Assembly: GCA_946405805.1 (NCBI GenBank)
Contig: CAMJIL010000003.1
Coordinates: 1 to 64,000, forward strand
Direction: 5' to 3'
Source of the DNA: an uncultured Prevotellaceae bacterium
GTDB taxonomy: Bacteria > Bacteroidota > Bacteroidia > Bacteroidales > Bacteroidaceae
DNA: 64,000 bases
A program made the position numbers and the translations under genes. The notes under the pieces are model-generated. The model was given only the letters and a program-made list of their open reading frames with translations, made no database searches and had not been told where the DNA came from. Position 1 is the first letter of the stretch. Every line of letters starts with the position of its first letter. Shown in pieces: positions 61,784 through 64,000 of the stretch.

Positions 61784-61803
61784 CATAAAAAACAGAAAAA
61801 ATT

Positions 61804-62232
61804 ATGAGTAACTTTATTAAGGAATTCAAGGAATTCGCAGTAAAAGGAAATGCTATCGACATGGCTGTCGGTGTAATCATTGGCGGTGCATTTGGAGAAA
61901 TCGTAAACAGTATCGTTAACGACATCATCATGCCTCCTATTGGATGGCTCATTGGTGGTGTAAACTTCTCAGACTTGAAGGTTGAACTGCCTAAGGTGGT
62001 TCTTGATAGTGGCATTGAATTGGCACCTGCTACCATCAACTACGGCAGTTTCGTACAGACTATCATCAACTTCATCATTATCGCTCTGTGTGTATTCATG
62101 ATGATTAAGGGTATAGCTAATCTGAAGAAGTCTAAGAAGGCTGAAGAAGAGGCTGCTCCTGCTGCACCAGCAGAACCAAGTAATGAGGAGAAACTGCTGA
62201 CAGAGATTCGTGACCTGCTAGCTAAAAAGTAA
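61804..62232 (+). CDS. mscL: Large-conductance mechanosensitive channel
   Basis: The 142-residue protein has the MscL pattern: N-terminal amphipathic helix, pore helix [25 protein letters not shown] (residues 18-42), second helix [19 protein letters not shown] near 80, and a cytoplasmic helix. It releases solutes under osmotic down-shock in the inner membrane. Confidence 0.95.
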   Translation: MSNFIKEFKEFAVKGNAIDMAVGVIIGGAFGEIVNSIVNDIIMPPIGWLIGGVNFSDLKVELPKVVLDSGIELAPATINYGSFVQTIINFIIIALCVFMMIKGIANLKKSKKAEEEAAPAAPAEPSNEEKLLTEIRDLLAKK

Positions 62233-62249
62233 AGGTTAAAGAAAAACTG

Positions 62250-64000
62250 ATGACAGCAAAAGAAATACGTGAATCTTTCAAAAAATTCTTTGAAAGTAAG
62301 GAACATCTTATAGTGCCTAGTGCACCAATGGTAGTGAAAGATGACCCAACATTGATGTTTACCAATGCTGGTATGAACCAGTTTAAGGACATCATCTTGG
62401 GCAACACTACCCCTAAGAGTCGCAGACAAGCCGACACTCAAAAATGTCTGAGAGTTAGCGGAAAACATAATGACTTGGAGGAGGTAGGACATGACACCTA
62501 CCACCATACCATGTTTGAGATGCTTGGCAACTGGAGCTTTGGCGACTACTTCAAGAAAGAAGCTATCACATGGGCATGGGAATATATCGTTGATGTACTA
62601 AAGATAGATCCAGCAGACCTCTATGCCACAGTGTTTGAAGGTTCAAAAGAGGAAGGGCTGGCACGTGATGATGAGGCTGCCGCTATATGGGCACAGTTCC
62701 TGCCAGCAGACCATATCATCAACGGCAATAAGCACGACAACTTCTGGGAGATGGGCGACACAGGACCTTGTGGACCATGTTCAGAACTGCATGTGGATTC
62801 TCGTTCTGCAGAAGAAAAGGCAAAGGTTCCAGGTAAAGATCTCGTAAACAAAGACCATCCACAGGTGATAGAGATATGGAATCTGGTATTTATGCAGTTT
62901 AACAGAAAAGCCGATGGCTCACTTGAGGAGCTGCCTGCTAAGGTGATAGATACTGGTATGGGCTTTGAGCGTCTCGTACGCACTTTGCAAGGAAAAACTT
63001 CCAACTATGATACCGACATTTTCCAGCCACTCATCAAGACGATGGCAGATATGGCAGGATGTCAGTATGGTGAGTCAGAAGAGAAAGATGTTGCCCTCCG
63101 AGTAATCGTAGACCATCTGCGTGCTATTGCCTTCGCCATTGCTGACGGACAACTGCCAAGTAACGCAAAAGCAGGATATGTCATAAGAAGAATCTTGAGA
63201 CGTGCCGTGAGATATGGATACACCTTCCTCGGACAAAAGGAGGCTTTCATATACAAATTGGTGCCAACCCTCGTTGAGGAAATGGGAGAAGCCTTCCCAG
63301 AACTGCCAGCACAACAAAAACTCATCATGAAGGTGATGCAGGAGGAAGAAAGTGCTTTCCTGCGTACTTTGGAGAATGGTATAAAGTTGTTGCAAGGTAT
63401 CATCAACGAGACAAAGGCTACTGGGAAAACAGAGATTGCTGGCGACAAAGCTTTTACACTCTTCGACACTTACGGATTCCCTCTCGATCTCACAGAATTG
63501 ATATGCCGTGAACAAGGCATGACTGTGGACGAGAAAGAATTCAATAACTGCATGGAGGAACAAAAGAAACGTGCCAGAAATGCTGCTGAGGTGCACTTGG
63601 GTGACTGGGTAGTGCTTCAGGATAAGGAATCTAATTTCGTAGGATATGACTACACAGAACACCCCTGCCACATTGTGAAGTATCGTGAGGTACAACAGAA
63701 GAGAGGTACTGCCTACGAGATGATTCTTGACAACACTCCATTCTACGGAGAGATGGGTGGTGAAATTGGCGATAGTGGTGTACTGGTTTCTGAAAACGAA
63801 GAGATAAAGGTACTTGATACTAAGAAGGAAAATGGTGTAGCAATACATATCGTTAACAAGATACCAGAAAACTGCGAAGCAGAATTCATGGCTTGTGTAG
63901 ATACAGACAAACGCCAAGCTATAGAAAGCAATCACACCTGTACCCACTTGTTAGACCAAGCGTTAAGAGAGGTGCTCGGTGAGCATGTAGAGCAGAAAGG
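62250..64000 (+). CDS. alaS: Alanine-tRNA ligase, partial
   Basis: The frame opens at ATG 62250 and runs through the right edge (583 residues seen of an expected 870-880). Class II motifs are in place: [52 protein letters not shown] and the motif 3 segment [13 protein letters not shown]. The start of the editing domain shows [13 protein letters not shown], which has the HxxxH zinc site. It lies 17 nt after mscL. Confidence 0.95.
   Translation, partial: MTAKEIRESFKKFFESKEHLIVPSAPMVVKDDPTLMFTNAGMNQFKDIILGNTTPKSRRQADTQKCLRVSGKHNDLEEVGHDTYHHTMFEMLGNWSFGDYFKKEAITWAWEYIVDVLKIDPADLYATVFEGSKEEGLARDDEAAAIWAQFLPADHIINGNKHDNFWEMGDTGPCGPCSELHVDSRSAEEKAKVPGKDLVNKDHPQVIEIWNLVFMQFNRKADGSLEELPAKVIDTGMGFERLVRTLQGKTSNYDTDIFQPLIKTMADMAGCQYGESEEKDVALRVIVDHLRAIAFAIADGQLPSNAKAGYVIRRILRRAVRYGYTFLGQKEAFIYKLVPTLVEEMGEAFPELPAQQKLIMKVMQEEESAFLRTLENGIKLLQGIINETKATGKTEIAGDKAFTLFDTYGFPLDLTELICREQGMTVDEKEFNNCMEEQKKRARNAAEVHLGDWVVLQDKESNFVGYDYTEHPCHIVKYREVQQKRGTAYEMILDNTPFYGEMGGEIGDSGVLVSENEEIKVLDTKKENGVAIHIVNKIPENCEAEFMACVDTDKRQAIESNHTCTHLLDQALREVLGEHVEQK

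Overview
The window is a stretch of core chromosome from a Bacteroidales bacterium, most likely Prevotella or a close relative. The evidence is: Bacteroidetes-type promoters (TTG about 19-20 bp before TAnnTTTG) in front of many genes; a type IX secretion pair (porU-porV); HU-family genes beside lon; BspA-like leucine-rich repeats; a streptopain-type C10 protease; dockerin-like C-termini; and a galM / sugar symporter / araD / araA / kinase / transketolase / rpiB operon of the kind found in Bacteroides and Prevotella. I saw no tRNA, rRNA, CRISPR array, intact transposon or phage.

Layout. 0-7.4 kb, minus strand: one compact operon, ftsY-rimO-HU-HU(membrane)-lon-tgt-lptF/G, with several overlapping genes; the last gene runs off the left edge. 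7.5-9.1 kb: a BASS-family transporter facing a Nudix hydrolase. 9.2-17.2 kb, plus strand: etfB-etfA-acyl-CoA dehydrogenase coupled to a CPA2 antiporter, then MerR, HIT and mannose-6-phosphate isomerase genes. 17.3-22.7 kb, minus strand: FAH-family gene, porU, porV. 22.8-28.7 kb, minus strand: rplM-rpsI-rpsB-tsf with structured leaders, a TrmH/SpoU methyltransferase and typA. 29.4-39.2 kb, plus strand: the pentose operon. 39.3-41.4 kb: two secreted dockerin-type proteins behind duplicated promoters. 41.5-49.9 kb, plus strand: zinc-ribbon protein, recJ, recQ, LysE exporter, DUF4924 protein, prfC and an HPPK/TPR fusion. 50-51.6 kb: GH43 glycosidase. 51.6-52.4 kb: a decayed patch with a 130-nt imperfect hairpin. 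52.5-55.7 kb, minus strand: a large C10 protease/BspA-repeat/dockerin protein. 55.8-64 kb, plus strand: rsmG, MBL hydrolase, ruvC, double ABC ATPase, C1B peptidase, second BASS transporter, flavodoxin, mscL and the start of alaS.

How parts work together. The pentose operon takes in L-arabinose (symporter, mutarotase), converts it to D-xylulose 5-phosphate (isomerase, kinase, epimerase) and feeds the pentose phosphate pathway (transketolase, RpiB). The GH43 enzyme could release such pentoses outside the cell. PorU and PorV belong to the machine that exports and anchors surface proteins.

The most unusual pattern is that at least eleven gene junctions are filled with short tandem repeats. The repeat sequence differs between junctions, but the unit is almost always 7 bp, and several arrays run from the stop codon of one gene to the start codon of the next. 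Other points worth attention are the 133-bp duplicated promoter/leader, the HPPK-TPR fusion (TTG start in a heptamer array, C-terminal tail encoded by a GC-rich dispersed repeat), a RecQ that ends before its zinc cysteines, a membrane-anchored HU protein, and structured ribosomal-protein leaders.
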